Shown piece by piece: positions 27,515 to 37,553 of a DNA stretch of 64,000 bases (position 1 is the first letter of the stretch; each line of letters begins with the position of its first letter). The DNA is taken from contig CALUNU010000001.1 of assembly GCA_944322095.1 (NCBI GenBank), forward strand, positions 124,001 through 188,000, written 5' to 3'. Origin of the DNA: an uncultured Alloprevotella sp. Lineage in GTDB: Bacteria; Bacteroidota; Bacteroidia; Bacteroidales; Bacteroidaceae. Under the pieces are notes generated by a model. It was not told the origin of the DNA, made no database searches, and worked only from the letters and a program-made list of their open reading frames with translations. The position numbers and the translations under genes were made by a program.

Positions 27515-28939
27515 ATGAGAAAAATCGTTTTTTCGGCTCTGCTGGCCGTAGCTCTCTCGGCGGGAGCGCAGACAACGTCCGATCCTGTCGTAATGACCGT
27601 GAACGGAAAACCGGTTACGCGGGCAGAGTTTGAATATTTCTACAATAAAAACTGCAATATCGAGGGAGCTGTCGAGCAGAAGTCGGTGGCAGAGTATGCC
27701 GACATGTTCGTCAACTACAAGCTCAAGGTGGCAGCCGCCGAGGAGGCGCGGATGGACACGGCTGCCTCCTTTCGTCAGGAGTTTGAGACCTATCGCGACA
27801 TGCAGCTGATGCCCTATCTGGTCGATTCCGCCTATATCGACTCGGTTGCGGTCTCGCTTTACGACCGTACGAAAGAACGGTTGCAGGGTAAGGACTTGTT
27901 GCGTCCGGCCCACATCCTTGTGCTGCTGCGCCAGAAAGCCACCGAGGCCGACAAGGAGCGCGCCAAGCAGCGTATCGACTCCATCTACGGCCTGTTGAAG
28001 GGCGGACTCGATTTTGCCGAGGCTGCCAAGAAATTTTCGCAAGACCCCGGTACGGCCCGCACGGGCGGTCTGCTCCCCTGGGTGGGACCTGGCGCTCTTT
28101 TGAAGGAGTTTGAAGACGTGGCCTACACGTTGCAGCCCGGGCAGATGAGCGAACCGTTCCTTTCGCCCGTGGGATATCACATCGTGCTGATGAAAGAACG
28201 CAAGCAGCTGGAACCCTACGACACGTTGCGCCCGCAGATTCTTGCTTCGCTCCACCGGCAGGGCATCGAGGAGGCTTCGGCCGAAGCCCACATCAAGAAA
28301 CTGATAGATGCTTCGGGAGGTCGGCTGACGCGCGAGGCCGTTATCGACAGTGTGCTCAATGCTCGTTCGGCTGCCAATCCCGACCTGCAATTTCTGGTGA
28401 AGGAATATTACGAAGGGCTGCTGATGTATGCCGTCAGCAAGCAGCACGTGTGGGACGTGGCCGAAAAGAACGAGGCTGCGCTCGAAGCATACTACAAGAA
28501 GAACAAGAAAAAATATCGTTGGACGGAACCTCGCTTCAAGGGCTTCGTGTTCCATTATAAAAATCCGAAGGAAAAGAAAGCCATCAAGAAGTTCCTGGCC
28601 AAGCAGACGGGCGACAACTGGCGTGCAGAGGTAAAAAAACGCTTTAACAAGGACTCTGTGCAGGTGCTCGTCAACGGTCCGTACCTTTGCAAGAGGGGCG
28701 AGAACCCTTATGTCGACCAGTACATCTTCAAGACGGGACAAGGCCGCGTGCTTCCCTCGTTCCCCTATTCGGACGTGGCAGGAAAGAAGCTTTCGCAGCC
28801 CAAGAGCTATCGCGACGTCAAGTCGCTCGTCGTGGCCGACTATCAGGAAGAGCTCGAAAAGGCATGGGTGGCCGATTTGCGGGCCAAATATCCGTTTGAG
28901 ATAGACCAAGAGGTGCTTAAAACCGTAAACAACCATTGA
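27515..28939 (+). CDS. Periplasmic parvulin-type peptidyl-prolyl isomerase
   Basis: 474 residues. Signal peptide (MRKIVFSALLAVALSAGAQ), SurA-like N-terminal helical region, then one recognisable rotamase domain at about 125-235 (RPAHILVLLRQKA, FAEAAKKFSQDPGTARTGG, GPGALLKEFEDVAYTLQPGQ, PVGYHIVLMKERK). The C-terminal part (about 300-470) is a large parvulin-like extension of unclear fold. Probably folds outer-membrane proteins in the periplasm. It lies 8 bases upstream of a second SurA-like gene. Confidence 0.92.
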   Translation: MRKIVFSALLAVALSAGAQTTSDPVVMTVNGKPVTRAEFEYFYNKNCNIEGAVEQKSVAEYADMFVNYKLKVAAAEEARMDTAASFRQEFETYRDMQLMPYLVDSAYIDSVAVSLYDRTKERLQGKDLLRPAHILVLLRQKATEADKERAKQRIDSIYGLLKGGLDFAEAAKKFSQDPGTARTGGLLPWVGPGALLKEFEDVAYTLQPGQMSEPFLSPVGYHIVLMKERKQLEPYDTLRPQILASLHRQGIEEASAEAHIKKLIDASGGRLTREAVIDSVLNARSAANPDLQFLVKEYYEGLLMYAVSKQHVWDVAEKNEAALEAYYKKNKKKYRWTEPRFKGFVFHYKNPKEKKAIKKFLAKQTGDNWRAEVKKRFNKDSVQVLVNGPYLCKRGENPYVDQYIFKTGQGRVLPSFPYSDVAGKKLSQPKSYRDVKSLVVADYQEELEKAWVADLRAKYPFEIDQEVLKTVNNH

Positions 28940-28947
28940 AACAAGGT

Positions 28948-30303
28948 ATGAAAACAAGGATAATGGCCACCATGCTGTCGGCTGTGCTGGGCTTGTCGGC
29001 TTCGGCTCAAAGCAACGTGGTGGACGAAGTCATCTGGGTGGTGGGCGACGACCCCATCTTGCTTTCAGATGTGGAGGAAACGCGCATCAGCGCCGAAATG
29101 CGTGGCACGCCCTTCCCCAATCCCTATTGTACCATCCCGGAACAGCTGGCCATCCAGAAGCTGTTTCTTCACCAGGCGGAGCTCGACAGCGTTTCGGTGG
29201 ACGAAACGAGCATTAACGCCATGGTGGACGAGGAGCTGAACGTATATCTGCAAAATCTGGGTTCGAAAGAAAACGTCGAGGCGGTGGCCCGCAAGTCGTT
29301 CTCCCAGTTTCGCGAACAGCTGAAGCAGCGCCAGCGCGACAACTACAAAGTAAGCGAGGTGCAGCGCAGCATAACGTCGGGCATCAAGGTGACACCTGCC
29401 GAGGTGCGCGAATATTATAAGGACGTGCCGCAGGACAGTCTGCCCTTCGTGCCGACAAAGGTCGAGGTGCAGATAATAACGCACGTTCCCAAGGTGTCGC
29501 GCGAAGAGGTGGAGCGGATAGAAGGGCTGTTGCGCGAATATGCGCGCCGCGTGAACGAAGGAGAATCCGATTTCTCGACGCTTGCCATGCTCTATTCGCA
29601 GGATGGCAGTGCGCGCAACGGTGGCGAATTGGGCTACAAGGGGCGCAACGAGTTTGTGCCCGAGTTTTCCAACGTCGCATTCAGCCTGACCGACCCGAAG
29701 AAAGTCTCCAAAATCGTTCGGACAGAGTTTGGCTTTCACATCATTCAGCTGATAGACCGCCGGGGCGACCGCATCAACGTGCGGCATATACTGCTGAAGC
29801 CAGAGATAGACCAGAGCGAGTTTACCGCCGGGCTGCAAAGACTCGATTCCATTACCGCAGACATCCGTGCGGGGAAGTTTACTTTCGACGAGGCGGCATC
29901 GGCCCTTTCCGACGACAAGGATACGCGCAACAACCACGGACTGATGGTGAATGCCAACCAGGAAACGGGAGCCATGACCTCGCGGTTTGAAATGAAAGAC
30001 CTGCCGCAGGACGTTGCCAAGGTGGTCGACACGCTCAAGGTGGGAGAAATTTCGCGTGCCTTCACGATGATTAACGATAAGGGGCAGTCGGTTTGTGCTG
30101 TCGTCTATCTGAAAAATCGTATCGACGGACATCGCGCCAGCATGACCGAAGATTTCCAGATTTTAAAGGACGAAGTCTTTGCCAAACGTAGCGAAGAGAA
30201 AATTACGGAGTGGATAAAGAATAAGCAGAAATCCACTTACGTGCGCATCAACCCCGAATGGCGCGATTGCGATTTTGAATATCCCGGTTGGGTCAAAAAA
30301 TAA
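28948..30303 (+). CDS. SurA-like periplasmic chaperone with two parvulin domains
   Basis: 451 residues from the ATG at 28948 (a TTG at 28936 is in frame but overlaps the previous stop). Signal peptide MKTRIMATMLSAVLGLSASA, then an N-terminal SurA chaperone domain (VVDEVIWVVGDDPILLSDVE). First rotamase at about 160-275 (VEVQIITHVPKV, FSTLAMLYSQDGSARNGGEL, EFGFHIIQLIDRRG); second at about 276-385 (INVRHILLKPEID, FDEAASALSDDKDTRNNHG). Delivers outer-membrane proteins to BAM. Neighbours are the companion PPIase upstream and an OstA-like gene downstream, i.e. an envelope-biogenesis cluster. Confidence 0.94.
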   Translation: MKTRIMATMLSAVLGLSASAQSNVVDEVIWVVGDDPILLSDVEETRISAEMRGTPFPNPYCTIPEQLAIQKLFLHQAELDSVSVDETSINAMVDEELNVYLQNLGSKENVEAVARKSFSQFREQLKQRQRDNYKVSEVQRSITSGIKVTPAEVREYYKDVPQDSLPFVPTKVEVQIITHVPKVSREEVERIEGLLREYARRVNEGESDFSTLAMLYSQDGSARNGGELGYKGRNEFVPEFSNVAFSLTDPKKVSKIVRTEFGFHIIQLIDRRGDRINVRHILLKPEIDQSEFTAGLQRLDSITADIRAGKFTFDEAASALSDDKDTRNNHGLMVNANQETGAMTSRFEMKDLPQDVAKVVDTLKVGEISRAFTMINDKGQSVCAVVYLKNRIDGHRASMTEDFQILKDEVFAKRSEEKITEWIKNKQKSTYVRINPEWRDCDFEYPGWVKK

Positions 30304-30320
30304 GAGCCTCGGCAGGCGGG

Positions 30321-30386
30321 AAAACCGCGTTGTAGCTCTTCCGGGCATATCCGTGCCGCCGGGCGAAGAGTGCGACGCGGTTTTTG
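30321..30386 (+). terminator. Long imperfect hairpin after the surA-like gene
   Basis: AAAACCGCGTTGTAGCTCTTC (first 20 used) at 30321-30341 pairs with the complement at 30365-30385 with two interruptions, followed by TTTTT. Likely an intrinsic or attenuating terminator before the OstA-like gene. Confidence 0.65.
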
Positions 30387-30412
30387 TGCCCGTACAGATA
30401 GCATAAAAGTAA

Positions 30413-32065
30413 ATGGAAAAGAAGCTTGTCAGAATAACGTCTCTGCCGGTGGTTCTTGTCGCTCTGCTCCTCCTTTTGGTGGGGGCAGGAGCGTGGGCGC
30501 GGCAGCCCGATGACCGCCGTCCGCGGAAGAAAAGCGATGAGAAGGTCTATTTAATTCATGCCGACAACCTGCGATACGACGAGTATCGCCATCCCGGAGC
30601 GCAATTGCTGAGCGGAAAAGTCAATTTGCGGCATGAAGATTTGCTTATGTTTTGCGACAGCGCGGTGGTCTACGAAGCTACCAATTCTTTCGAGGCTTTC
30701 GGCCACGTTCGAATGCTGCAAGGCGACACGCTCTCGCTGACAGGCGATTATTTGTTTTACGACGGTGAGTCGCAAATAGCGCAAATGCGGCATAACGTCG
30801 TAATGAAACACCGCAACTCGACGCTCATTACCGACAGCTTGAATTATGACCGCCTTTATTCCCTGGGATATTATTTTGAAGGGGGAAAACTGATCGACGG
30901 CGACAACGTGCTGACGTCCGACTACGGAGAATATTACACTTCGACGCGTCAGTCGACGTTCAACTACAACGTAACGCTCGTCAATCCGAAGTTTAAGCTC
31001 GTTTCCGACACGCTTCATTACGATATACAGACAAAATGGGCCAACGTGATGGGGCCGTCGAACGTTATCAGCGGCGATAACCGCATTTATACCGAACATG
31101 GTTATTATAACACCGAAACAGAGGTGGCGCGGCTGATGGACCGCCCCATTTTGCACAACAAAGGGCGGCGTATGACGGGCGACAGCCTTTATTACAACAA
31201 GCTGACGGGCATTATGAAGGCTTATGAAAACATTGTTTACGTCGACTCCGTCAACAAGAATATCTTGACAGGCAATTATGGCGTCTATAACGAGCTCACA
31301 GGCGAGGCCTTAGCAACAGACAGCGCGCTGGCAAAAGATTTTTCAAGCGGGGAGGACACGCTTTACGTCCATGCTGACACGCTTCGGCTCTTTACATATA
31401 ACATCGACACCGACTCTGTGTATCGCGTGATGCACGGATATTTTCATGTGCGGGCTTATCGGACGGACATACAGGCGGTGTGCGACTCGTTGGTCTTTAA
31501 TTCGCGCGACAAGCAGCTCACAATGTATCGCGACCCGATAGCTTGGAGCGATAACCGGCAGATATTGGGCGAGGAGATCAACGTATTTACGAACGACTCG
31601 ACGATTGACAGCATTTACGTGGAACGTCAGGCCCTTTTGGTTGAGCAGATGGATTCGGTTCACTACAACCAAGTGGCAGGACAAATCATGAAATCTTTTT
31701 TTGCCGAGGGAAAGATGCGGGAAAACCACGTGGACGGCAACGTTTATATCGTGAATTATCCCGTAGAACGCGACAGCTCCATTTTATATCAGACGTACAC
31801 GGAAACAGCCAAGTTGAGAATGTATATGGAGGCCGGCAAATTGAAAAAACTCTGGACGCCGGCAGCTGAAGGTACGTTCTACCCCGTGGATAAAGCACCG
31901 CGCGAGCGGACATATCTGGCCAACTTTGCTTGGTTCGACTACATACGCCCGTTAAACAAGGACGACTTGTTCGAATGGCGCCCTAAAAAAGTGGGGACTG
32001 AGTTGAAAAAAAGCGTTCGCCGCGAGGCACCGTTGCAGACGCTCGACAAATTGGAAAAGGAATAA
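30413..32065 (+). CDS. OstA/LptA-like envelope protein
   Basis: 550 residues. An N-terminal hydrophobic signal segment (LPVVLVALLLLLVGAGAWA, about 11-29) leads into a long OstA-type beta-jellyroll repeat region (VYLIHADNLRYDEYRHPGAQ; QLLSGKVNLRHEDLLMFCDS; MTGDSLYYNKLTGIMKAYEN). The repeated 'xGDSLxYxxxxxxxxxxGxV' pattern is that of LptA/LptD N-terminal domains, which carry LPS across the periplasm. In Bacteroidetes this longer protein is of the OstA-like class; whether it is the LptA functional equivalent is inference. Ends 3 bases before mutL. Confidence 0.88.
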   Translation: MEKKLVRITSLPVVLVALLLLLVGAGAWARQPDDRRPRKKSDEKVYLIHADNLRYDEYRHPGAQLLSGKVNLRHEDLLMFCDSAVVYEATNSFEAFGHVRMLQGDTLSLTGDYLFYDGESQIAQMRHNVVMKHRNSTLITDSLNYDRLYSLGYYFEGGKLIDGDNVLTSDYGEYYTSTRQSTFNYNVTLVNPKFKLVSDTLHYDIQTKWANVMGPSNVISGDNRIYTEHGYYNTETEVARLMDRPILHNKGRRMTGDSLYYNKLTGIMKAYENIVYVDSVNKNILTGNYGVYNELTGEALATDSALAKDFSSGEDTLYVHADTLRLFTYNIDTDSVYRVMHGYFHVRAYRTDIQAVCDSLVFNSRDKQLTMYRDPIAWSDNRQILGEEINVFTNDSTIDSIYVERQALLVEQMDSVHYNQVAGQIMKSFFAEGKMRENHVDGNVYIVNYPVERDSSILYQTYTETAKLRMYMEAGKLKKLWTPAAEGTFYPVDKAPRERTYLANFAWFDYIRPLNKDDLFEWRPKKVGTELKKSVRREAPLQTLDKLEKE

Positions 32066-32068
32066 GGC

Positions 32069-33958
32069 ATGAGCGATATTATCCATTTGTTACCCGATTC
32101 CGTAGCCAATCAGATTGCCGCCGGAGAGGTCATACAGCGCCCTTCTTCGGTGATAAAGGAATTGGTTGAGAACTCCATCGACGCAGGTGCCACCTTGATA
32201 CAGGTTTACGTGGTGGATGCAGGAAAATCGTGCGTGCAGGTCATCGACAACGGGCAGGGAATGAGCGAGACTGACGCGCGTCTCTCGTTCGAGCGCCATG
32301 CTACGTCGAAAATATCGGCTGCTACCGATTTATTCTCACTGCACACAATGGGATTCCGCGGAGAAGCGCTGGCCTCCATTGCGGCGGTTGCGCAGGTTGA
32401 GCTGAAAACGCGCACGAAAAGCGAGGATGTGGGTGTTTCCATCTGCATTGAGGGTTCCAAGTTCGTTTCTCAGGAGCTTGTGAGCTGTCCTGTGGGCGCT
32501 AACTTCGCCGTAAAAAATCTTTTCTTCAACATTCCGGCCCGTCGCAAGTTTTTAAAAACTAACCAGACGGAGCTGAGCAACATTATGAACGAGTTTGAGC
32601 GCATTGCGCTGGCTCATCCCGACATTTCCTTCACCCTCCACAGCAACGATACGCTCGTGATGAATTTGTCTTCGGGCAATTTCCGTCAGCGCATTCTCGG
32701 CATATTCGGGCGAAAACTTGACCAACAGCTCGTTCCGGTCCAGGTGGAGACCTCGCTTGTCAACATTTCTGGTTTTGTCGGCTTACCGTCGGCGGCTCGT
32801 AAGAAGGGAGCTCACCAATATTTCTTTGTAAATGGGCGATATATGAGGCACCCGTATTTTTCAAAGGCGGTAATGACGGCATACGAGCGTCTGTTGCCCG
32901 AAGGGGAGCAGATACCTTATTTTCTCCACTTGCAGGTAGACCCTTCCCGTATTGACGTAAACATACATCCCACCAAAACCGAAATTAAGTTTCAGGATGA
33001 GCAGCCGATCTGGCAGATTATTCTGGCGGCCGTGCGCGAGGCGTTAGGCCGTTCGGGGGCTGTTCCCACAATCGATTTTGATACGGCCGGCCGCCCAGAC
33101 ATACCTGCGTTTACCCCGCATGGCGATGTTGTTCCCCCTGAGGTGGAAATTGATACGTCCTACAATCCGTTTGAACAGCCGGGGGCAAATTCCGCATCCT
33201 CCTTTGCAACGCCTGTTCGTTCGGAGGGGCGTGGTGCCATGTCGCGTACAAAAAGCAGTGTGACGGGTTGGGAGCAACTTTACACGCCTGCCGAGCGTTC
33301 GTCAGCACGGAGCCTACCCGAAGAGCCCTCCGAGCCAGAGTCGCCGACGCTTTACGGAAATCTGTCGAAGGACGAGCAGCAGCTTTGGGAGCGCTCGGGA
33401 GCAGAGTTTTTTCAGTACAAAGGCCGTTTTGTCGTGACGTCGGTAAAGTCCGGTCTCCTGTTTGTTGAGCAGCGCCGTGCCCATATTCGTATTTTGTACG
33501 AGCAATACATGTTGCGCCTGCATGATAAGAAAGGCCCGTCCCAAGGTTTGCTTTTTCCTCAGCTTATACAGTTGCCGCCGTCGCAGGCCACGCTGCTCGA
33601 AGAGCTTACAGACGAGCTCACTTCCGTAGGTTTTGACATTTCCAATCTGGGTGGCGGCAGCTTTTCGGTTCTGGCCATACCCGCCGGCACAGAAGGGCTC
33701 GACCCCGGCGCGCTCGTCGGCGGTTTGCTGGATGATGCGCTCGGCAAGGCAACGGGGGCTAAGGCCGAAATAGTTCAAATCATTGCCCTCTCACTGGCAA
33801 AAAAGGCAGCCCTGCCCATTGGCCAGGCTTTAAGCCAGGCAGAGATGGAAGATCTTATTGAAAAACTCTTTGCCTGCGAAACGCCTAATTACACCCCGGA
33901 TGGAAAGCTCATTCTCTCCATTTTCAGTCAGGAGCAGATTGAGAAAATATTTGCCTGA
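32069..33958 (+). CDS. mutL: DNA mismatch repair protein MutL
   Basis: 629 residues. The N-terminal GHKL ATPase is complete: [47 protein letters not shown]. The C-terminal dimerisation domain begins near residue 440. Its endonuclease motif, DQHA(x)2E(x)4E in nicking MutL proteins, reads E467[11 protein letters not shown], so the first Asp is Glu, His is Arg and the internal Glu is Ile. The nicking activity may be weak or lost. It starts 3 bases after the OstA-like gene and is presumably co-transcribed. Confidence 0.96.
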   Translation: MSDIIHLLPDSVANQIAAGEVIQRPSSVIKELVENSIDAGATLIQVYVVDAGKSCVQVIDNGQGMSETDARLSFERHATSKISAATDLFSLHTMGFRGEALASIAAVAQVELKTRTKSEDVGVSICIEGSKFVSQELVSCPVGANFAVKNLFFNIPARRKFLKTNQTELSNIMNEFERIALAHPDISFTLHSNDTLVMNLSSGNFRQRILGIFGRKLDQQLVPVQVETSLVNISGFVGLPSAARKKGAHQYFFVNGRYMRHPYFSKAVMTAYERLLPEGEQIPYFLHLQVDPSRIDVNIHPTKTEIKFQDEQPIWQIILAAVREALGRSGAVPTIDFDTAGRPDIPAFTPHGDVVPPEVEIDTSYNPFEQPGANSASSFATPVRSEGRGAMSRTKSSVTGWEQLYTPAERSSARSLPEEPSEPESPTLYGNLSKDEQQLWERSGAEFFQYKGRFVVTSVKSGLLFVEQRRAHIRILYEQYMLRLHDKKGPSQGLLFPQLIQLPPSQATLLEELTDELTSVGFDISNLGGGSFSVLAIPAGTEGLDPGALVGGLLDDALGKATGAKAEIVQIIALSLAKKAALPIGQALSQAEMEDLIEKLFACETPNYTPDGKLILSIFSQEQIEKIFA

Positions 33959-34095
33959 TGCCATAGCCGCTCTTTTTCGCTTGTTAGGGAGCGATTATGG
34001 CGCAGTTGTTTGCCGTTTCATTCCTTTTCCTATTCGATAAGTGCTTTTCCTGCGTGTTTTTCCCGCTTGGGTAAAGCCTTTGCTCACTTTTTTCT

Positions 34096-34103
34096 TAATT
34101 TTG
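34096..34103 (+). promoter_or_regulatory. -7 box TAATTTTG for the OmpA-family gene
   Basis: Perfect TAnnTTTG. It implies a leader of about 120 nt, long enough to hold regulatory structure; I see no recognised element in it. The mutL to ompA space (33959-34230) otherwise holds a weak GCCATA...TATGGC dyad after mutL. Confidence 0.5.
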
Positions 34104-34230
34104 CAAGGCCACGTATTCCCGCTATCTCCGGTCTCTTGGCTCCGAGCAGTCGGTCTGGCGCATGTTGAGGCTGTTTCGAATGTGGGAAAAGGCGTTGGCG
34201 GGCTATATGAACCCTTAATCAACCAATCTC

Positions 34231-35382
34231 ATGAAAAAATCGCTCTTTTTCCTGCTGGCCGCCTCTTTTACGTTGGGAGCCGCAGCTCAGGACTACGAAA
34301 TACCCCGTGCGAAGCACAGCGTTACGACCAATTCGTTCTGGGCCAACTGGTATCTTTCGGCCGGCGGCGAGTTTAATGCGGCTTACCCGTCGCAGGGCAG
34401 CGCCGTTGGTGGCAATCCGTTCAGTTCGAAGCGGGGTACGTTCGGTTTTAACGTCGCTGTGGGCAAATGGTTTACGCCCTCCATCGGTTTGCGCACGAAG
34501 TTTCAGGGCGTCTGGGCCAAGAGCGTCGTAGCCGACCATCTTCATCCGGCCTACCATTATTGGAACATCCACGAGGACGTCACGTTCAACGTCACAAACA
34601 TGTTGCGGGGGTACGACGAGCGTCGTTTGTGGAACCTTATTCCGTATGCGGGCGTAGGCGTGGGGCGTAACATGTCGGCCAATCGTTACGAGATTACTTA
34701 CAATCTCGGTTTGCTCAACAATTTCCGCATCAACGAGCGCTTTACGGCTTTCCTCGACGTCGGTTTCATGGCGGCAGCCGGCAGTTTCGATCGTGCCGGT
34801 CTCGACTCGTGGGCCGCTCACGACGCGCTCAATCAGCGCCATTACGACAAAATGCTGACCATAGGCGTGGGCCTCACGTTCCATCTGGGAAAGAGCTCTT
34901 GGCAAAACTCCCCGGACGTCGATGCCCTCATGCAGATGAACGACGAGCAGATGGAAGCGCTCAATGCTTCGCTCGGAGAGCTTCAATCGGAGAACGACCA
35001 TTTGCTTTCTCTCGCCGAAAGCAGCGAGGCTCCCGCCGCCGATACGACAGCAGTTGCTCCCGCGCCGCAAACGGCCGTTTCCGTCTTTTTCTCCATCGGT
35101 TCAGCCCGCCCGTCTTCGCGTCGCGATTTTGTCAACGTGAAAGAACTGGCCGATTACGCCCGCACGTCGCAGCGTAAGCTCATCGTAACGGGCTATGCCG
35201 ACAGCCGCACCGGAACTGCCGAGCGCAACGAAGCCCTCAGCCGCGAGCGCGCCCGGGTGGTGGCCGACGAACTGGTAAAAATGGGCGTGCCGCGCGAAAG
35301 CATCGTCGTCCGCACGGGCGGAGGCGTCGACAGCCTCGCCCCCTTCTCCTACAACCGTCGCGTTACGGTGCGTTTGGAATAG
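34231..35382 (+). CDS. OmpA-family outer-membrane protein
   Basis: 383 residues. Signal peptide MKKSLFFLLAASFTLGAAAQ, an N-terminal eight-stranded barrel (about 25-230, FWANWYLSAGGEFN, LNNFRINERFTAFLDVGF), a short helical/linker segment rich in Ser/Ala/Pro (about 235-285), and a C-terminal OmpA peptidoglycan-binding domain (about 290-383: VSVFFSIGSARPS, IVTGYADSRTGTAERNEALS, RERARVVADELVKMGV). The Asp and Arg that bind diaminopimelate (YADSRTG; SRERA) are in place. Links outer membrane to peptidoglycan. Monocistronic with its own terminator. Confidence 0.93.
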   Translation: MKKSLFFLLAASFTLGAAAQDYEIPRAKHSVTTNSFWANWYLSAGGEFNAAYPSQGSAVGGNPFSSKRGTFGFNVAVGKWFTPSIGLRTKFQGVWAKSVVADHLHPAYHYWNIHEDVTFNVTNMLRGYDERRLWNLIPYAGVGVGRNMSANRYEITYNLGLLNNFRINERFTAFLDVGFMAAAGSFDRAGLDSWAAHDALNQRHYDKMLTIGVGLTFHLGKSSWQNSPDVDALMQMNDEQMEALNASLGELQSENDHLLSLAESSEAPAADTTAVAPAPQTAVSVFFSIGSARPSSRRDFVNVKELADYARTSQRKLIVTGYADSRTGTAERNEALSRERARVVADELVKMGVPRESIVVRTGGGVDSLAPFSYNRRVTVRLE

Positions 35383-35412
35383 GCACCCCGCGCCTCTCAC
35401 CTTTTTATAAAG

Positions 35413-35463
35413 AAACAACAAGCGGCCATCCGTCCTTCGTGGGCAGAGGGCCGCTTGTTGTTT
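35413..35463. terminator. Bidirectional terminator between ompA-type and TPR genes
   Basis: Perfect 15-bp inverted repeat AAACAACAAGCGGCC (35413-35427) / GGCCGCTTGTTGTTT (35449-35463) with a 21-base loop. T run on the right; T-rich sequence also on the minus-strand exit. Confidence 0.9.
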
Positions 35464-35541
35464 TTCTGTGTACGTCGTTTGCTCCTGTTTGGTCCGTTCA
35501 GTCGTTGGGCGAAGCTTTTGTCAGGTTTTGCTGCCGGCCGT

Positions 35542-37551
35542 TCAGCGGTCGGTGCTTTCTTTTTCCTTGTTGCTTTCGGCCTTATCTTTGTCGGCGTCGG
35601 CCGAAGCCTGTTTCAGCAAGTTATACGCTCGGTATAAGCCGAGTTCTCCCGCGCGGCTCAGGTCGGGGATGGCCTTTTTATAGTCGCCTGTGCGCATGTA
35701 CAGAACGGCGCGGTTGTAGTAGGCTTCGGGCAAGCGTCCGTCGGCCGCAATGGCGCGCGTGAAGTCGTCGATGGCCGCCTGCGTGCGCCCCATTCGGGCC
35801 AGTATGCAGCCGCGGTTATAGAGAGCGTAGGCATTTTCCGGAGCCAGCGCCAAGGCCCGTTCGGCGTCGCGCAGAGCCAGTTCCAGCTGCATGGCCGGCG
35901 CCTCGTTTTTCTGCCCGTCTGTCCGGTGCGAGGCCGTTTCTGCCATATCCATGAGCAGGGCTGCCTTTTGCCAGTAGGCCAGGCTGTTGGCCGTATCGGC
36001 GCGCAAAACCTGCTCCACGTCCGCCAGCGCAGCGGGATAATTGTACATATCGCGCAGCACGACCGAGCGCACCAGCAGCAGGTCGTTGTCTGTGCCTTTT
36101 TCGAGCCTTTTGCCAATGTCGTTCAGCGCGTCGTCCGTTTTTTCGTCGTCGGTGCGGGCCGTGCGCCGTTCTGTTGCCGTAAAAATCAGTCGGGGCATGT
36201 CGCCGCGCTCCTTGTTCAGCTTCTCCACCTGCGGGAGAAAAGCCGTTTCGGCGTAGGTCTTGCCGTCGCCCGTGGCAAAGGCGAGCGAGTACATGGGCAG
36301 CAGTTCACGTTCCACGGTGCGGTTCTGCACCTTACCCAGCAGTTCGTTCACATACACCCGCGACGTATCGGCGTCTTCCTCTACGAGCTGCCGGTAGTTT
36401 TCCAGCGAATGGTCGCTTCGTTTGCGCAGCTTCTTCACAGGCGTCCGTCGGGCGTTGCCATAGCGCAGGTCGAGCTCGGCCCGTCCCACGCGGCTTTCGT
36501 CTGCTGCCGCCCCGCGGGTGTTACCCAGCATTCTGCGGCAGCGTGCGCGGGCATAGTAGCCGAAAAGAAAGTTGGGATATTCCTTGATGATGCGTGTATA
36601 GTCGCTTTCAGCTCCCTTGAAATCGCCCGTTTCTTCGCGCAGAAGGGCGCGGTTGTAGATGGCAAGGATGTTATCGGGCTCTTCGGCAATGACAAAGTCG
36701 AAGTCGTCGATGGCCCGGTTGTTGTCGCCCACCTGAGCCCGCAGCAAACCACGGTTGTAGTGGGCGATAAAATGGTTGGGAATAAGCTCTATCACTTTAT
36801 CATAGTCGCTCAGCGCTTTGTTATACCTGCTCATGGCATATCTGGCCTGAGCCCGTCCCAAGAAGTCGTCGGCGTTTTTCGGGTTCAGTTCGAGCGAGCG
36901 CGTCAGGCACGAGTCGGCGAGCAGGTAGTCGTCGTGTGCCAGGGCGTAGCGGCCCTTGAAGCTCCACGCATCGGCCTCTTTGGGGTTGAGCGTCAGGAGC
37001 GTATCGACGCAAGCCATGGCCCGGGTTGTGTCTTTCCGCTCCATAAGAATCTGGGCTTTCACCAGATAAGCCTTATACAGGTTCCTCCATTTGGCGAGTA
37101 GCGTGTTTACGTCGCTTTCGGCGCCCTCGAAATCTTTTACCTGCATTTTGCAGAGCGTCCGGTTGTAGAGGGCGCTTTGCTCCTCGGGCAGTTCTTGCAG
37201 CACCCGGCTGTAATCGTCGATGGCCCCCTCGTAGGCGCCGTTGTGTATGCGGCACAGTCCGCGCAGCTGATACACGTCGACGATATACGGGTTGAGCGCT
37301 ACCGAGCGGTCGCAGTCGGCCTCGGCGCCCCGGAAGTCTTCGAGCGTAAACTTGGCGTAGGCCCGCAGATAATAGGCCTGCGCCATATAGGGCTTTGCGT
37401 CTATCACCTGATTAAAGAGCTTTATGGCCGTCACGTAGTCGTCAAAATAAAGAGCGTTCCGGCCCATCATGAGTACACGTTCGGTATCAATCTGAGCCGG
37501 GGCAGTGCGGACGACGGCCGCAAGGCAAAGCGTCAGGAGCAGGCGTTTCAA
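35542..37551 (-). CDS. Periplasmic tetratricopeptide-repeat protein
   Basis: 669 residues. Signal peptide (MKRLLLTLCLAAVVRTAPA), then at least twelve TPR units, for instance YDDYVTAIKLFNQVIDAKPY, LEDFRGAEADCDRSVALNPY, YNKALSDYDKVIELIPNHF and MGRTQAAIDDFTRAIAADGR, with a non-TPR stretch at about 375-480. The C terminus is charged (DADKDKAESNKEKESTDR). TPRs mediate protein-protein contacts; no partner can be named. It lies 2 bases downstream of def, in the order serS-ruvX-def-TPR. Confidence 0.9.
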   Translation of the reverse strand: MKRLLLTLCLAAVVRTAPAQIDTERVLMMGRNALYFDDYVTAIKLFNQVIDAKPYMAQAYYLRAYAKFTLEDFRGAEADCDRSVALNPYIVDVYQLRGLCRIHNGAYEGAIDDYSRVLQELPEEQSALYNRTLCKMQVKDFEGAESDVNTLLAKWRNLYKAYLVKAQILMERKDTTRAMACVDTLLTLNPKEADAWSFKGRYALAHDDYLLADSCLTRSLELNPKNADDFLGRAQARYAMSRYNKALSDYDKVIELIPNHFIAHYNRGLLRAQVGDNNRAIDDFDFVIAEEPDNILAIYNRALLREETGDFKGAESDYTRIIKEYPNFLFGYYARARCRRMLGNTRGAAADESRVGRAELDLRYGNARRTPVKKLRKRSDHSLENYRQLVEEDADTSRVYVNELLGKVQNRTVERELLPMYSLAFATGDGKTYAETAFLPQVEKLNKERGDMPRLIFTATERRTARTDDEKTDDALNDIGKRLEKGTDNDLLLVRSVVLRDMYNYPAALADVEQVLRADTANSLAYWQKAALLMDMAETASHRTDGQKNEAPAMQLELALRDAERALALAPENAYALYNRGCILARMGRTQAAIDDFTRAIAADGRLPEAYYNRAVLYMRTGDYKKAIPDLSRAGELGLYRAYNLLKQASADADKDKAESNKEKESTDR

Positions 37552-37553
37552 TG

